Shown piece by piece: positions 1 through 9,076 of a DNA stretch of 64,000 bases; position 1 is the stretch's first letter; the number at the start of each line of letters is the position of its first letter. The position numbers and the translations under genes are program-made. The stretch comes from Trichococcus flocculiformis (lineage in GTDB: Bacteria > Bacillota > Bacilli > Lactobacillales > Aerococcaceae). The DNA is taken from NCBI RefSeq assembly GCF_900113645.1, contig NZ_FOQC01000008.1, positions 1-64,000 on the forward strand, given 5' to 3'. The notes below the pieces were generated by a model that did no database searches, had not been told where the DNA came from, and saw only the letters and a program-made list of their open reading frames with translations.

Positions 1-504
1 TACATTAACCATAACAGATAGGGGTTCTTTTTTCACACCTTTTGGGTGTGAAAGTGAAATAAAGAATACGTTGATAGAACAAGATTTCAAGGTGTTTTCT
101 GAAAACCTATGAATAATTCAGGTAATAGCAAAGTCATTAATTGATTGAACTGAATTTTGACAATACTATTATTAATTATTCAAATATCTTTTCTACCTAC
201 TTTTTTGGATACGATATTCTCTAAGTCATGTTTAAAATCAGATAACGTCAAGTAGTGTTAAACATTGATTTGAGCCACGGATAAGTATTGAACGGATATC
301 CTTTTACCTTCTGAAATATCGATTGGAAGTTAGCCAAGGTTAACTCGTGAAAAATTACCGCAAGATAAAAGTACTTATTTAGAACTTATCAAAGAAATTT
401 GGAATCATACGGCAAGAGATTGATTTAGGCTGTTATTACATGTTGACTTGAATTTAAAAGTGAGTATTTCTTGCATTCCTGAATATAATTCACATGGGTA
501 GGTA

Positions 505-562
505 CAAAATAAAGAGTCACAAATGTTGGTTTGTTTACTGACATTTGTGACTCTTTATTTTG
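505..562. terminator. Perfect 22-bp hairpin, likely bidirectional terminator
   Basis: Arms 505-526 and 541-562 are exact reverse complements around a 14-nt loop, with A-rich and T-rich outer ends (CAAAATAAAG on the left, CTTTATTTTG on the right), so it could stop transcription from either side. The gene it once served is outside the window or decayed. Confidence 0.7.
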
Positions 563-627
563 CATTTTTAAACATGGGCTGGATGGCTGATGTTATCAAG
601 AACAGAGAGTCGAAAAACACGGCCGCA

Positions 628-745
628 ACTCCTGCCAAGGGCCGTTCCCCCGGAGGAGACGGTCGAAATGTAATCTGATCGCCGGAGTACCCCTACAACT
701 GGAGAAGAGCAGGAAAAACGGACCCGTTCCTCCGGTTACCCTACA
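628..745. repeat. GC-rich stem-loop repeat array 1
   Basis: Three tandem units (about 628-659, 677-706 and from 725) carry the CCGGAG/CTCCGG core shared with six other intergenic arrays in this window. These copies are the most degraded of the family. Local GC is well above the AT-rich surroundings. Confidence 0.6.
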
Positions 746-950
746 AAGATTCACAATCCCGCCTCACTTTTCTTTCAAAATAAAATAACCATGGTTACGC
801 TTCATTTTTTATTTTCATAATCAAAAGCACGATATTTACGAATTAAAGTATCAAGAAGGCACAACATATTGTGGAAGAACGGGACAGTAAGGTATTCTAT
901 TGGAAATTCAGAAAGTAATGAATTTAAGAAATGTGGGAGGAGGGAATAAA

Positions 951-1742
951 ATGTCAAGTTTCTTTAGTTGGGATCTAGTGTGGGAGTTTTTTCCAAAAAT
1001 TCTCAGTGCGTTGCCCGTGACGTTGTTGATTGTAGGCATTGCGACTCTTGTAGGCTTGGTGTTAGGAAGTTTTATTGCGTTCATACGGGTGGAAAAAATA
1101 CCGATACTGAATCAACTAGCTGCAGTATTTGTTTCCTTTATTCGCGGGACGCCGATTCTTGTCCAGCTATACATCGTTTATTACGGTGTGCCCAGCCTCT
1201 TACAGGCGATCCAAATGGATGTGTCATCATGGGACAAAATTATTTTCATCTATATTACGTACGGATTGAATACCGCAGCGTTTCAATCAGAGACCATTCG
1301 AGCCGCAATCTTGAGTGTACCGACTACGCAGAAGGAAGCCAGCATCGCATGTGGATTGACGAAGTCGCAAATGTACCTGCGTGTTATTCTTCCGCAAGTT
1401 GTTGTCGTGGCGTTACCCTCGTTTGGCACAACGACCGTCGCGTTGTTGCAGGATACATCTTTGGCATTTACGATCGGGATCGTGGATGTGGTTGGGAAAG
1501 CGCGGGCCATTGGTGCCGTAACCTACCACACATTGGAAGGATATGTAGGCGCGGCAATCCTGTTCATTACGTTGAGCGTTATTCTTGAAAGAGTCTTTGA
1601 CGTGTTGGAGAAACGGATGAATTTCACCGAAGCAAAAAAATCGTTGTTCCAACTGCCCAGATTATTCCTTAATAAAAATAAAGAGGTTCAATTGAAAAAG
1701 GTTCAAAAAATCGAGACAAATTTGAAGGAGGATTTATTATGA
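951..1742 (+). CDS. Amino acid ABC transporter permease (first)
   Basis: Inner-membrane permease of the polar amino acid (His/Glu/Gln/cystine) ABC family, 263 aa. It has several hydrophobic segments and the cytoplasmic EAA loop (KEASIACGLTKSQMYLRVILP) that docks the ATPase. I chose the ATG at 951 because GGGAGGAGGG lies 5 nt before it; a TTG at 900 has no ribosome site. The stop overlaps the lipoprotein start by 4 bp (ATGA), so translation is probably coupled. The two-permease layout resembles the Bacillus TcyJKLMN cystine system. That is family analogy only; the substrate is not proven. Confidence 0.9.
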   Translation: MSSFFSWDLVWEFFPKILSALPVTLLIVGIATLVGLVLGSFIAFIRVEKIPILNQLAAVFVSFIRGTPILVQLYIVYYGVPSLLQAIQMDVSSWDKIIFIYITYGLNTAAFQSETIRAAILSVPTTQKEASIACGLTKSQMYLRVILPQVVVVALPSFGTTTVALLQDTSLAFTIGIVDVVGKARAIGAVTYHTLEGYVGAAILFITLSVILERVFDVLEKRMNFTEAKKSLFQLPRLFLNKNKEVQLKKVQKIETNLKEDLL

Positions 1743-2557
1743 AAAAATCAACAGTGGGTTTTGGAGCAAGTTTATTGATGGCAGGGGTTATCTTGGCTGG
1801 GTGCGGCAGCGGCTCTGCTGAAACCGAGAGTGCAGCAGACAGCGGGGCAACAGAGATCAAAGTAGGTACAGGGAATGAAGCTCTGCCTTATGCTTATTTG
1901 GATGAAAATGGCGAATACGATGGCTATGATGTCGCTGTAGTGAAAGCCATTGATGAAAAACTGACGGAGTACACGTTCACATTTGAAGGAGCGGACTTCC
2001 CGACAACTTTGTCGAATCTGGAGAGCGGCAAAGTTGAGATGGCGGCCTATGAATATGAAGTGAACGCAGAGCGCCAAGAAAAATTCGTCTATGGGGATGT
2101 CGGTTACGTGGTATGGGATACCTACATCGTTTCGGATCCGGATGCAGGAGCGGTTTATGAGTCCTTCGACGATCTTGCCGGCAAAAAAGTCTACGCCACA
2201 ACGGCAACGAACCAAGCAGCGATGGCTGAAACCTACTTAGAAGAAAACCCGGGTGCTTTCGAATTGGTTTATGGCGAATATAACAATGAGCAGATTGTCC
2301 AAGCAATCACTTCCGGAGCAGTGGACGCGAGCTTAGCGCCGAAATATCAAGTCGACAACTGGAACAAATCCTTCAGCGAAAATTTAGCGATTGGCAGTGA
2401 ACCAGTCCACAACTCAGATGCATACCTGCTGTTCAACAAAGAAACCGACCAAGCCTTCATTGATGCCGTGAATACAGCGTTAGAGGAATTAAAAGCGGAT
2501 GGAACCATTAAAGAACTTTCCGAAGAATATCTAGATGGTGATTACGTGCCAGAATAA
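1739..2557 (+). CDS. Amino acid ABC transporter substrate-binding lipoprotein
   Basis: Extracellular receptor of the amino acid transporter, 272 aa. The N-terminus is a lipoprotein signal with lipobox LAGC (lipidated Cys22), followed by a Ser/Ala/Glu-rich linker and a two-lobed SBP_bac_3 fold (start VGTGNEALPYAYLDENGEYD; later FDDLAGKKVYATTATN). Ribosome site GAAGGAGG precedes the ATG. It sits between the two permeases and is the only binding protein in the cluster, so both permeases and both ATPases probably work with it. Ligand could be cystine, another polar amino acid or a derivative. Confidence 0.92.
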   Translation: MKKSTVGFGASLLMAGVILAGCGSGSAETESAADSGATEIKVGTGNEALPYAYLDENGEYDGYDVAVVKAIDEKLTEYTFTFEGADFPTTLSNLESGKVEMAAYEYEVNAERQEKFVYGDVGYVVWDTYIVSDPDAGAVYESFDDLAGKKVYATTATNQAAMAETYLEENPGAFELVYGEYNNEQIVQAITSGAVDASLAPKYQVDNWNKSFSENLAIGSEPVHNSDAYLLFNKETDQAFIDAVNTALEELKADGTIKELSEEYLDGDYVPE

Positions 2558-2572
2558 GAAAGGATGAGGGCC

Positions 2573-3283
2573 ATGAGTTTCAAATTTGAGGTGATGATCC
2601 AATCATTGCAAGTAGCAAGCCAATACATTGGCACAACATTATTCATGGCCATCACAGCGATCGTCATCGGCGTTATTTTAGGGTTAGGGATAGCGCTGAT
2701 CCGGCTGTATCGCATCAAAGGACTGAGCCAGTTTTTCCAAGTGGTTGTCACTTTGTTGAAAGGCATTCCCATGGTATTGATCATTCTCGCGCTTTACCTG
2801 ATCGCTTCCAAACAGTTTGATGTTTGGTCGGAATCCATGAACTGGTCGCTGCGGTTCAGGGATTTCAACATGGTTTGGATCGCCATTTCCGCACTGAGCC
2901 TGTTGGCCACGATCAACAGCAGCGAGATTTTCCGCGGGGCCTTCGCGGCTATCAAAAAAGGCCAGTTCGATGCTGCCAAATCGATGGGCATGACCAACCT
3001 GCAGACAATCCGCCGGGTGCTGCTTCCCCAGGCAATCCCGATTTCATTACCGATGTTCAGCAATTTATTGATCAGCTTGATTAAGGCTTCATCCTTAGCC
3101 TCGATGGTCAGTGTCGTCGATGTCTTTGCAGCCGCGAAAATCACTGCTCAGCAAAACTACCGGTTCCTGGAAGCCTATGTGGCGGTTGCGGTCATCTACT
3201 GGGGCATCAGTCTAGTGATCGAGAAAGGTGCGCAAATGCTTGAACAGCGCATGACCCGTAAATTGAGGAGGGCGATTTTATGA
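2573..3283 (+). CDS. Amino acid ABC transporter permease (second)
   Basis: Second membrane subunit of the polar amino acid transporter family, 236 aa, with the EAA loop DAAKSMGMTNLQTIRRVLLP. The ATG at 2573 is preferred over 2564 because GAAAGGA lies 8 nt upstream of it, whereas it would overlap the earlier codon. Its stop overlaps the downstream ATPase start. It probably forms a heterodimer with the first permease, as in TcyL/TcyM-type systems. Confidence 0.9.
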   Translation: MSFKFEVMIQSLQVASQYIGTTLFMAITAIVIGVILGLGIALIRLYRIKGLSQFFQVVVTLLKGIPMVLIILALYLIASKQFDVWSESMNWSLRFRDFNMVWIAISALSLLATINSSEIFRGAFAAIKKGQFDAAKSMGMTNLQTIRRVLLPQAIPISLPMFSNLLISLIKASSLASMVSVVDVFAAAKITAQQNYRFLEAYVAVAVIYWGISLVIEKGAQMLEQRMTRKLRRAIL

Positions 3284-4026
3284 TGGAAGTACGCAATATC
3301 CACAAACGCTTCGGCAAGCAGGAAGTCCTCAAAGGCATCGATATGGATGTCGCCAAAGGGGAAGTTGTAACCCTTCTGGGGCCAAGCGGTTCCGGCAAAA
3401 CGACTTTTCTCCGCTGTCTGAATTTTTTGGAACGGGCAGATGAAGGCAGCATTCTCCTGGGAGAGACCGAAACGATCGTTAACAAAGCGAATCCAAAAGA
3501 GATTTTGACGCATCAACGCCAAACCGCGATGGTCTTTCAAAATTATGCGTTGTTCCATAACAAGACAGCGCGCGAAAACATCGTGATGCCGCTGTTGCTG
3601 ACGAAAAAAAGAACCAAGCAGGAAGCGTACGAAGTGGCGGATGCCTTGTTGGAACAAGTGGGACTGACAGAACGCAAAGATTTTTATCCCAGCCAATTAT
3701 CCGGTGGCCAGCAGCAACGCATCGGAATTGCGCGTGCCTTGGCGCTGAATCCCAAAGTGATCTTGTTCGATGAACCGACCTCAGCGTTGGATCCGGAATT
3801 GGTCGGACAAACGCTGACGCTCCTGCGGGACATCGCAGAAACTGGCGCAACGATGGTGCTGGTGACGCATGAGATGAAATTCGCTTATGAAGTCTCGGAC
3901 AAAATCGTCTTTATGGAAAACGGCCTAGTGGTTGAACAAGGGTCACCCAAAGCAGTGTTTGAACAAACAAAAGAAGAGCGGACCAAAGCCTTTTTGGCCC
4001 GTTTCACAACTCAAATGGCTAGATAG
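3280..4026 (+). CDS. Amino acid ABC transporter ATP-binding protein (first)
   Basis: Cytoplasmic ATPase that powers the importer, 248 aa. Walker A GPSGSGKT, Q-loop MVFQNYALF, signature LSGGQQQR, Walker B ILFDEPTSALDPE and the switch histidine VTHE are all present. It overlaps the second permease by 4 bp, so permease and ATPase are made together. A closely related second ATPase lies 2.2 kb downstream in the same operon. Confidence 0.93.
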   Translation: MMEVRNIHKRFGKQEVLKGIDMDVAKGEVVTLLGPSGSGKTTFLRCLNFLERADEGSILLGETETIVNKANPKEILTHQRQTAMVFQNYALFHNKTARENIVMPLLLTKKRTKQEAYEVADALLEQVGLTERKDFYPSQLSGGQQQRIGIARALALNPKVILFDEPTSALDPELVGQTLTLLRDIAETGATMVLVTHEMKFAYEVSDKIVFMENGLVVEQGSPKAVFEQTKEERTKAFLARFTTQMAR

Positions 4027-4039
4027 AGGAGGAAAACAG

Positions 4040-5260
4040 ATGGGATATCGTTTCGCAAATCGTATGAAGGAACTGAAATCATCCCCTTTACGGGAGAATG
4101 CAAGTAAAAACATGGAGCTTAAAGATGTGATTTCATTTGCTTACGGCTTTCCGCCGGTGGAAGCTTTTCCGATGGAGACACTCCAAAAAATTTCGCAAAA
4201 ATTATACACGGAAGTCGATCCGGAAACATTTTTGCAATATGGCGCGTCCGAAGGCTATCCCTTGTTGCGTAAGCTGGTCAAAGAACGGTTGGCGGCAACC
4301 GCTAATCTTCATAACGAAGAACAGGTGTTGATTACATCGGGTTCCACTCAAGCGATGGATATCGCAGTGAAAGTCCTGTGTGATGAGGGAGACGTCGTGT
4401 TGTGCGAAGAACAAACCTTTTCAGGGGCGGTGAATGCGATCAAAGGCTACGGAGCCATTCCTGTACCGATCCCGATGAACGTCTCAGAAGAATCCGTCGA
4501 TTTGGAAGCACTGGAAGAGCTGTTGCGTTTTGATCAGCGCATCAAGTTCATCTACCTCATTCCCACGTTCCAAAATCCATTGGGGACATCGATCCCTCTG
4601 GAAAAACGCCAAGCGATCTACAGCTTGGCCCGAAAATATGATGTGCTGATATTCGAAGATGACCCTTACGGAGATCTCCTGTACTACGGCGATCCGATCA
4701 TGAAGCTGAAGGAAATGGATACGGATGGGCGCGTCATGTACGCGGGTTCGTTTTCCAAAATTTTGGCACCGAGCGCACGCTTAGGATTCATTATGGCGCC
4801 GGATGCAATCATGGAAAAACTGGCTTTGGCCAAGCAAGTCTCCGATTCCCACACCAATTTTTACTGGCAAGTGATGTTAGCGGAATTCATGCAGAATCAT
4901 CAGTTTGAAGAACATGTATCGGAGTTGAAGCTGTATTATAAGGGGAAATTTGAAGCAATGATTGCCGGTCTGGAAGCATTGCCTGAAGACAAAATTCAAT
5001 TCATAAAACCGACCGGCGGCTATTTTATCTGCTGCAAAATGTCGGACGAATTGGATCCGGAGACATTCTATACGGCATTGGACGAAGCCAAAGTCGCCGT
5101 TATCCCGGGAAATATAATGAGCGTGGCGCAGGAAGGCTACGACCGTTATTTCCGCTTGAATTTCACCAAACCGACACTATCGGAAATCGTGGCCGGTGTC
5201 AAAGTAATCGGTGAAGCTTTGGAACAAGCGACACCCGCATCGTACAAACAAGTGATTTGA
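4040..5260 (+). CDS. PLP-dependent aminotransferase, fold type I
   Basis: Aminotransferase of the class I/II (2-aminoadipate/MocR C-domain-like) family, 406 aa, with no DNA-binding domain. The PLP lysine is expected at K240 in GSFSKILAPSARLGF; PTFQNPLG and FEDDPYGDLLYYG supply cofactor-binding Asn, Asp and Tyr. GAGGAGG precedes the ATG at 4040. Together with the next gene it would convert an imported amino acid to a 2-oxo acid and then to a D-2-hydroxy acid. The real amino donor is unknown. Confidence 0.9.
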   Translation: MGYRFANRMKELKSSPLRENASKNMELKDVISFAYGFPPVEAFPMETLQKISQKLYTEVDPETFLQYGASEGYPLLRKLVKERLAATANLHNEEQVLITSGSTQAMDIAVKVLCDEGDVVLCEEQTFSGAVNAIKGYGAIPVPIPMNVSEESVDLEALEELLRFDQRIKFIYLIPTFQNPLGTSIPLEKRQAIYSLARKYDVLIFEDDPYGDLLYYGDPIMKLKEMDTDGRVMYAGSFSKILAPSARLGFIMAPDAIMEKLALAKQVSDSHTNFYWQVMLAEFMQNHQFEEHVSELKLYYKGKFEAMIAGLEALPEDKIQFIKPTGGYFICCKMSDELDPETFYTALDEAKVAVIPGNIMSVAQEGYDRYFRLNFTKPTLSEIVAGVKVIGEALEQATPASYKQVI

Positions 5261-5271
5261 GGAGGTCAAAT

Positions 5272-6243
5272 ATGAGACTGATTTATTATGGAGTCAGCGC
5301 TGACGAAGAAAAATTCATCAAACGCTGGAGTTTCAGCAACAAAATACCCGTGACCATCATCAATGAAGGCATATCCAGTGAAAATGTCCATTTTGCCGGC
5401 CCCCACGATGGGGTCTGCCTGTATCCGAGTCCGGAAATGCGCCAAAGCGAGCTGCTCTACCGCAAGCTGCGGGAGCAAGGCATCCACCAATTGTCGATCA
5501 AATCCACAGGGGTGGATGGCGTCAACTTCGAATGGGCGCAGAAATACGGTTTGACCGTGACGAACGTTCCTTCCTACAGCCCCACTTCAGTCGGTCATTT
5601 TGCGATCATGTCCATTTTGATGGAGCTGCGGAATATCCCGACCGTGCTGCAAACAAATCCATCCCGCAAAACAACAATCGGTCGGGAACTGCAGGATGTG
5701 ACGGTCGGCATCCTGGGGACAGGCCGCATCGGTTCTGTGGTCGCGGAAGGGATCCATGCTTTGGGCGGTCGTGTGATCGCCTCAAGCTCAAAAGAAAATC
5801 CGCGCTTGAAAGGGAAAGTCAGCTATGTTTCTTTTGAAGAACTGTTGGAAGAGTCGGATGTCCTTTCTATCCACATTCCTTTATCCGAAAATTCCACGCA
5901 TCTTTTTTCTGAAGATACTTTTGAAAAAATGAAACCTGGTAGTTGCCTTGTGAACACAGCACGCGGAAAAATCGTCGACACCGAAGCGCTTATCCAAGCT
6001 TTGGCAACCGGAAAACTGGCGGGTGCGGCCTTGGATGCGTTGGAGGACGAGGAGAAATATTTTTCCATCGGTTGGGAAAAGAACCCGTATTATGCCCGCT
6101 TAATGGCCTTCCCGAATGTGCTGATCACACCGCATATTGCCTACCATACAGAATTGGCCGTGCAAGAAATTGTTGAGACCTCTTTGAACAATGCGCGGGA
6201 TATCATAACAGCAGGAAGTTCGCGCAACACGATTTCACTTTGA
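5272..6243 (+). CDS. D-isomer-specific 2-hydroxyacid dehydrogenase
   Basis: NAD-dependent reductase of 2-oxo acids, 323 aa, related to D-lactate/D-2-hydroxyisocaproate dehydrogenases. The Rossmann motif GTGRIG starts near residue 148; NTARGKIVDTEAL carries the substrate-binding Arg, and TPHIAYHT the catalytic His. The ATG at 5272 has GAGGAGGT 5 nt upstream. Placed between an aminotransferase and transporter genes, it probably reduces the 2-oxo acid made from the imported amino acid and so regenerates NAD+ during fermentation. That coupling is inferred from context. Confidence 0.9.
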   Translation: MRLIYYGVSADEEKFIKRWSFSNKIPVTIINEGISSENVHFAGPHDGVCLYPSPEMRQSELLYRKLREQGIHQLSIKSTGVDGVNFEWAQKYGLTVTNVPSYSPTSVGHFAIMSILMELRNIPTVLQTNPSRKTTIGRELQDVTVGILGTGRIGSVVAEGIHALGGRVIASSSKENPRLKGKVSYVSFEELLEESDVLSIHIPLSENSTHLFSEDTFEKMKPGSCLVNTARGKIVDTEALIQALATGKLAGAALDALEDEEKYFSIGWEKNPYYARLMAFPNVLITPHIAYHTELAVQEIVETSLNNARDIITAGSSRNTISL

Positions 6244-6269
6244 GAACCAAAAGGAAGGAGGAGATGACG

Positions 6270-7022
6270 ATGATCCAGGCGCAAATAACAGGACTGAAAA
6301 AAAGTTTCGGAAAGAACGTAATATTGAAAAACGTGGGTATGACCATCAATAAAGGCGAAGTTGTCTGCATTATCGGACCGAGCGGATCGGGAAAAACCAC
6401 CTTCTTGCGTTGTTTGAATCTCTTGGAAAGGCCGGATGCAGGCATGTATGAACTCGGCGACCTTCGATATGACCTCAGTCGTATCGGTTCGCATCAGAGC
6501 CGGGAAATAGCCAGAAAAACAGCGATGGTTTTTCAATCCTATGAACTGTTCAGCCATATGACGGTTCTGCAAAATGTGATGGAAGGGTTGGTCACACCCC
6601 GGAAAGTCCCCAAGATACTGGCAGAAACAATTGCCACTTCCGTCTTGGAAAAGGTGGGCATGGCGGACAAAGCCGGGATGTATCCCAGTCAACTATCCGG
6701 AGGGCAGCAGCAACGGGTCGGCATTGCCCGTGCGATGGCGTTATCTCCAGAACTTCTGTTGTTCGATGAACCCACATCGGCCCTTGATCCAGAACTTGTC
6801 GGGGATGTGCTGCATGTGATGCGACAATTGGCCGACACGGGTCAAACGATGATCATCGTCACCCATGAGATGCAATTCGCACAAGAGGTGGCGGACAAAG
6901 TTGTTTTCATGGCGGATGGCGTAGTCGTTGAAGCAGGCACACCAGCGGAAGTTTTTGATGATCCTAAACAAGAGCGGACAAAACAATTTTTGATGCAAGT
7001 TCGTTTCAAAACAGCAGTCTGA
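6270..7022 (+). CDS. Amino acid ABC transporter ATP-binding protein (second)
   Basis: Second polar-amino-acid ATPase in the operon, 250 aa, with GPSGSGKT, MVFQSYELF, LSGGQQQR, LLFDEPTSALDPE and VTHE. Start at 6270 is chosen because AAGGAGGAG ends 6 nt upstream; in-frame ATGs at 6240 and 6264 are worse placed. It is similar in plan to the ATPase at 3280 but diverged, so it is not a recent duplication. It has no permease of its own nearby and may be an alternative subunit or a leftover of a rearranged operon. Confidence 0.9.
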   Translation: MIQAQITGLKKSFGKNVILKNVGMTINKGEVVCIIGPSGSGKTTFLRCLNLLERPDAGMYELGDLRYDLSRIGSHQSREIARKTAMVFQSYELFSHMTVLQNVMEGLVTPRKVPKILAETIATSVLEKVGMADKAGMYPSQLSGGQQQRVGIARAMALSPELLLFDEPTSALDPELVGDVLHVMRQLADTGQTMIIVTHEMQFAQEVADKVVFMADGVVVEAGTPAEVFDDPKQERTKQFLMQVRFKTAV

Positions 7023-7034
7023 GAGGGATGACAA

Positions 7035-8228
7035 GTGGAATATACGGAAGTAAAAAGCAAGATTTGGACCAAGGATTTCCTTTTGGTCAACAGCATCACG
7101 TTTTTGGCAATGACGGCAATCACGACCCAAATGGGAACGTTACCCCTCTACGTGACTGCCCTGGGTGGGTCTAAAGCGGTTGCCGGAAGCATCGTTGGTA
7201 TATTAGGCATTTCGGCTTTATTTTTCCGCTTGCCGATCGGGATATTGTTGGACCGATACGGTCGCAGACTGTTGCTCACGATCGGGTTAGGCATTCTTTT
7301 CATCGATTTCGCCTTATTGAATGTACTGCAGACGCTCCTGATGCTGTTTTGTCTGCGTTTGATCCAAGGAATCGGCAACAGCATCCAAGCGACAAGCGCA
7401 GCGACGATGGCGGCGGATTTGATCCCAAAGGAACAGTTATCCGTCGGCTTAGGCTACTTCAGCATCGCCCAAGCAGTCCCTAGCGCAATCGGACCTTTGC
7501 TGGGGTTGGCGGTGGTGGAAACATACGGATTCCAGGCCTTGTTTCGGGTGGCGCTATTGTTGACAAGTGTCGCTTTTGGTTTAAGTTTTTTCTTGAGTGC
7601 GGAGTCGCCAAGAACGCTATTTTTTGGAGAAAAAGCAAAGCCGAAGGGCGGAGCTGCTGAAGCACTGTCCCTCATAAAGAATCGGGGCGTTATGTTTCCG
7701 AGTCTGATCATGTTTCTGATTTGCTTCGCGAATTCCGGCGTCATCGCCTTTATCGCGCAGTTTGCAATCGAAAAGAATATAAGCGGAGCCGGCTACTACT
7801 TTACGGTGATGACGGTCATCACGGTTCTGATCCGTTTTCTCTTCCCCCGTATGATGAATCGCATCAATCAAACGTTTTTGATTTGCGGCAGCATACTCAG
7901 TATCAGTGCAGCGTTTGGGATACTTGCTTATGCCGATGATCTTGTCCATCTTCTTTTAGCGGCTACTCTTTATGGAATCGGCTTTGCCAGTTTGCTGCCG
8001 GTCATGAATACGATTGTTTTGCAAAGTATTTCAGACCAAGAACGCGGACGCGCGATAGCGATTTTCTCGGCAGCTCTGGATGTAGCGTACGGCGGCGGGG
8101 CAATGCTTTGGGGCATCATCGCCAGTGTGTTCGGGTTTCAAGTCATGTACCTCTTCTGTGGAGGATTCGGACTGGCAGCGCTGTTTGTGTACCTATTTTT
8201 TGATGGCAGGAAGAAGCAAATGTTATAA
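7035..8228 (+). CDS. MFS transporter
   Basis: Twelve-helix major facilitator carrier, 397 aa, with the motif-A loop GILLDRYGRR between helices 2 and 3. It starts at a GTG with GAGGG 6 nt upstream, 12 bp after the second ATPase, so it belongs to the same operon. It could export the hydroxyacid or another end product of the pathway encoded upstream, or a toxic analogue. The sequence alone does not settle the substrate. Confidence 0.88.
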   Translation: MEYTEVKSKIWTKDFLLVNSITFLAMTAITTQMGTLPLYVTALGGSKAVAGSIVGILGISALFFRLPIGILLDRYGRRLLLTIGLGILFIDFALLNVLQTLLMLFCLRLIQGIGNSIQATSAATMAADLIPKEQLSVGLGYFSIAQAVPSAIGPLLGLAVVETYGFQALFRVALLLTSVAFGLSFFLSAESPRTLFFGEKAKPKGGAAEALSLIKNRGVMFPSLIMFLICFANSGVIAFIAQFAIEKNISGAGYYFTVMTVITVLIRFLFPRMMNRINQTFLICGSILSISAAFGILAYADDLVHLLLAATLYGIGFASLLPVMNTIVLQSISDQERGRAIAIFSAALDVAYGGGAMLWGIIASVFGFQVMYLFCGGFGLAALFVYLFFDGRKKQML

Positions 8229-8261
8229 AGCATGACACATCTTGTGAGCCCCACCTTGCAA

Positions 8262-8300
8262 CTCTTATCATTTCTTACTAAAATTAAGAAAATGATGAGA
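8262..8300. promoter_or_regulatory. Inverted repeat upstream of the Lrp-type regulator
   Basis: Arms CTCTTATCATTTCTTA (8262-8277) and TAAGAAAATGATGAGA (8285-8300) are imperfectly complementary and lie 24 bp before the regulator ATG. It may be an autoregulatory operator or the end of the upstream operon; no long T-run follows, which favours an operator. Confidence 0.4.
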
Positions 8301-8323
8301 ATTGTTAGGATGGAGGGGTCATT

Positions 8324-8767
8324 ATGGATGCATTAGATCGGAAAATTTTGAATATCATGCAAAAAAACAGCAGGATTACTGTCAAACAGATTGCAGAGGA
8401 ATGTTTCATTTCGTCACCTTCCGTATCTGTGCGTTTGCAGAATTTGGAAGGTCTTGGATATATTCGTACCTATCAAGCTATTCTGGACCATCAGAAATTA
8501 GGCTTTTTAATCAAGGCATATGTGAATTGTGCAGTCCCGGCAAAGGATAAAAAAGATTTTTACCGTTACATCGAAGAAATCCCCAATGTTGTGGAATGCG
8601 ACTGCATTACCGGTGACTACTCAATGTTATTGAAAGTCTACTATTCCAACACGATCGAACTTGACGAATTCATTAACGACCTGCAACGCTTCGGCGATAC
8701 CAAAACGCATATAGTCTTTTCAACAAATGTTGGTCCCCGTGGCCTTCAGATTCAAGTAAACGAATAA
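8324..8767 (+). CDS. Lrp/AsnC family transcriptional regulator
   Basis: Small leucine-responsive-type regulator, 147 aa. It has an N-terminal helix-turn-helix (MDALDRKILNIMQKNSR followed by VKQIAEECFISSPSVSVRLQ) and a C-terminal RAM/AsnC ligand domain. GGAGGGG lies 5 nt before the ATG. Located directly after the amino acid operon, it is a natural candidate to sense the transported amino acid and control that operon and itself. Its own terminator follows. Confidence 0.92.
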   Translation: MDALDRKILNIMQKNSRITVKQIAEECFISSPSVSVRLQNLEGLGYIRTYQAILDHQKLGFLIKAYVNCAVPAKDKKDFYRYIEEIPNVVECDCITGDYSMLLKVYYSNTIELDEFINDLQRFGDTKTHIVFSTNVGPRGLQIQVNE

Positions 8768-8815
8768 GCAAAAACGCCGAGAATCATTTTCGGCGTTTTG
8801 CTTATTTTTTTTGTT
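8766..8815 (+). terminator. Rho-independent terminator after the Lrp-type gene
   Basis: GC-centred stem (AACGCCGA paired with TCGGCGTT, extended by AAGCAAAA/TTTTGCTT) followed by a run of Ts at 8804-8812. Confidence 0.85.
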
Positions 8816-8830
8816 TTTGGGGGGAGCCGT

Positions 8831-8962
8831 ACCTCCGGGGAGCGACCATCTCGCCGGAGAACAATACCGAAAATCGACATGCATCTCCGATGAAGCCCGT
8901 TCCACCGGAGGTGGGCGGGGAAAATGAGGTCTGATCTCCTGAGAGGGCTTCTTCGCCGGCGG
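8831..8962. repeat. GC-rich stem-loop repeat array 2
   Basis: Three tandem units at 8831-8860, 8883-8912 and 8933-8962, each with a CTCCGG-type left arm and CCGGAG-type right arm around a short GA-AG/CTTC inner stem. They lie between the Lrp terminator and the convergent DUF1828 gene. Confidence 0.7.
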
Positions 8963-9005
8963 ACGCCGGTTCAACGGTAACTTTGCCACCTGTTATAAAA
9001 TTACA

Positions 9006-9050
9006 AAAAATCCCCAAACGTTGAATTAACAATGTTTAGGGATTTTTATC
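9006..9050. terminator. Hairpin terminator between convergent genes
   Basis: AAAAATCCCCAAACGTTG pairs with CAATGTTTAGGGATTTTT. T-rich on both outer sides, so it can end transcription of the minus-strand DUF1828 operon and of anything reading from the left. Confidence 0.75.
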
Positions 9051-9076
9051 TTCAGTGGGACTGGTTTTTAATGGAG

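Larger units (their letters stand above)
1..950. other. Intergenic region, no intact gene
   Basis: No credible gene is visible. A 9-bp perfect hairpin sits at 31-53. Positions about 340-423 can be read on the plus strand as a short open stretch ending in KEIWNHTARD and a stop, which looks like the tail of a decayed gene but cannot be assigned. Positions 505-562 hold a perfect hairpin and 628-745 a GC-rich repeat array, both listed separately. A weak promoter (TTGTGG at 869-874, 18-bp spacer, TATTCT at 893-898) may serve the transport operon. Confidence 0.6.
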
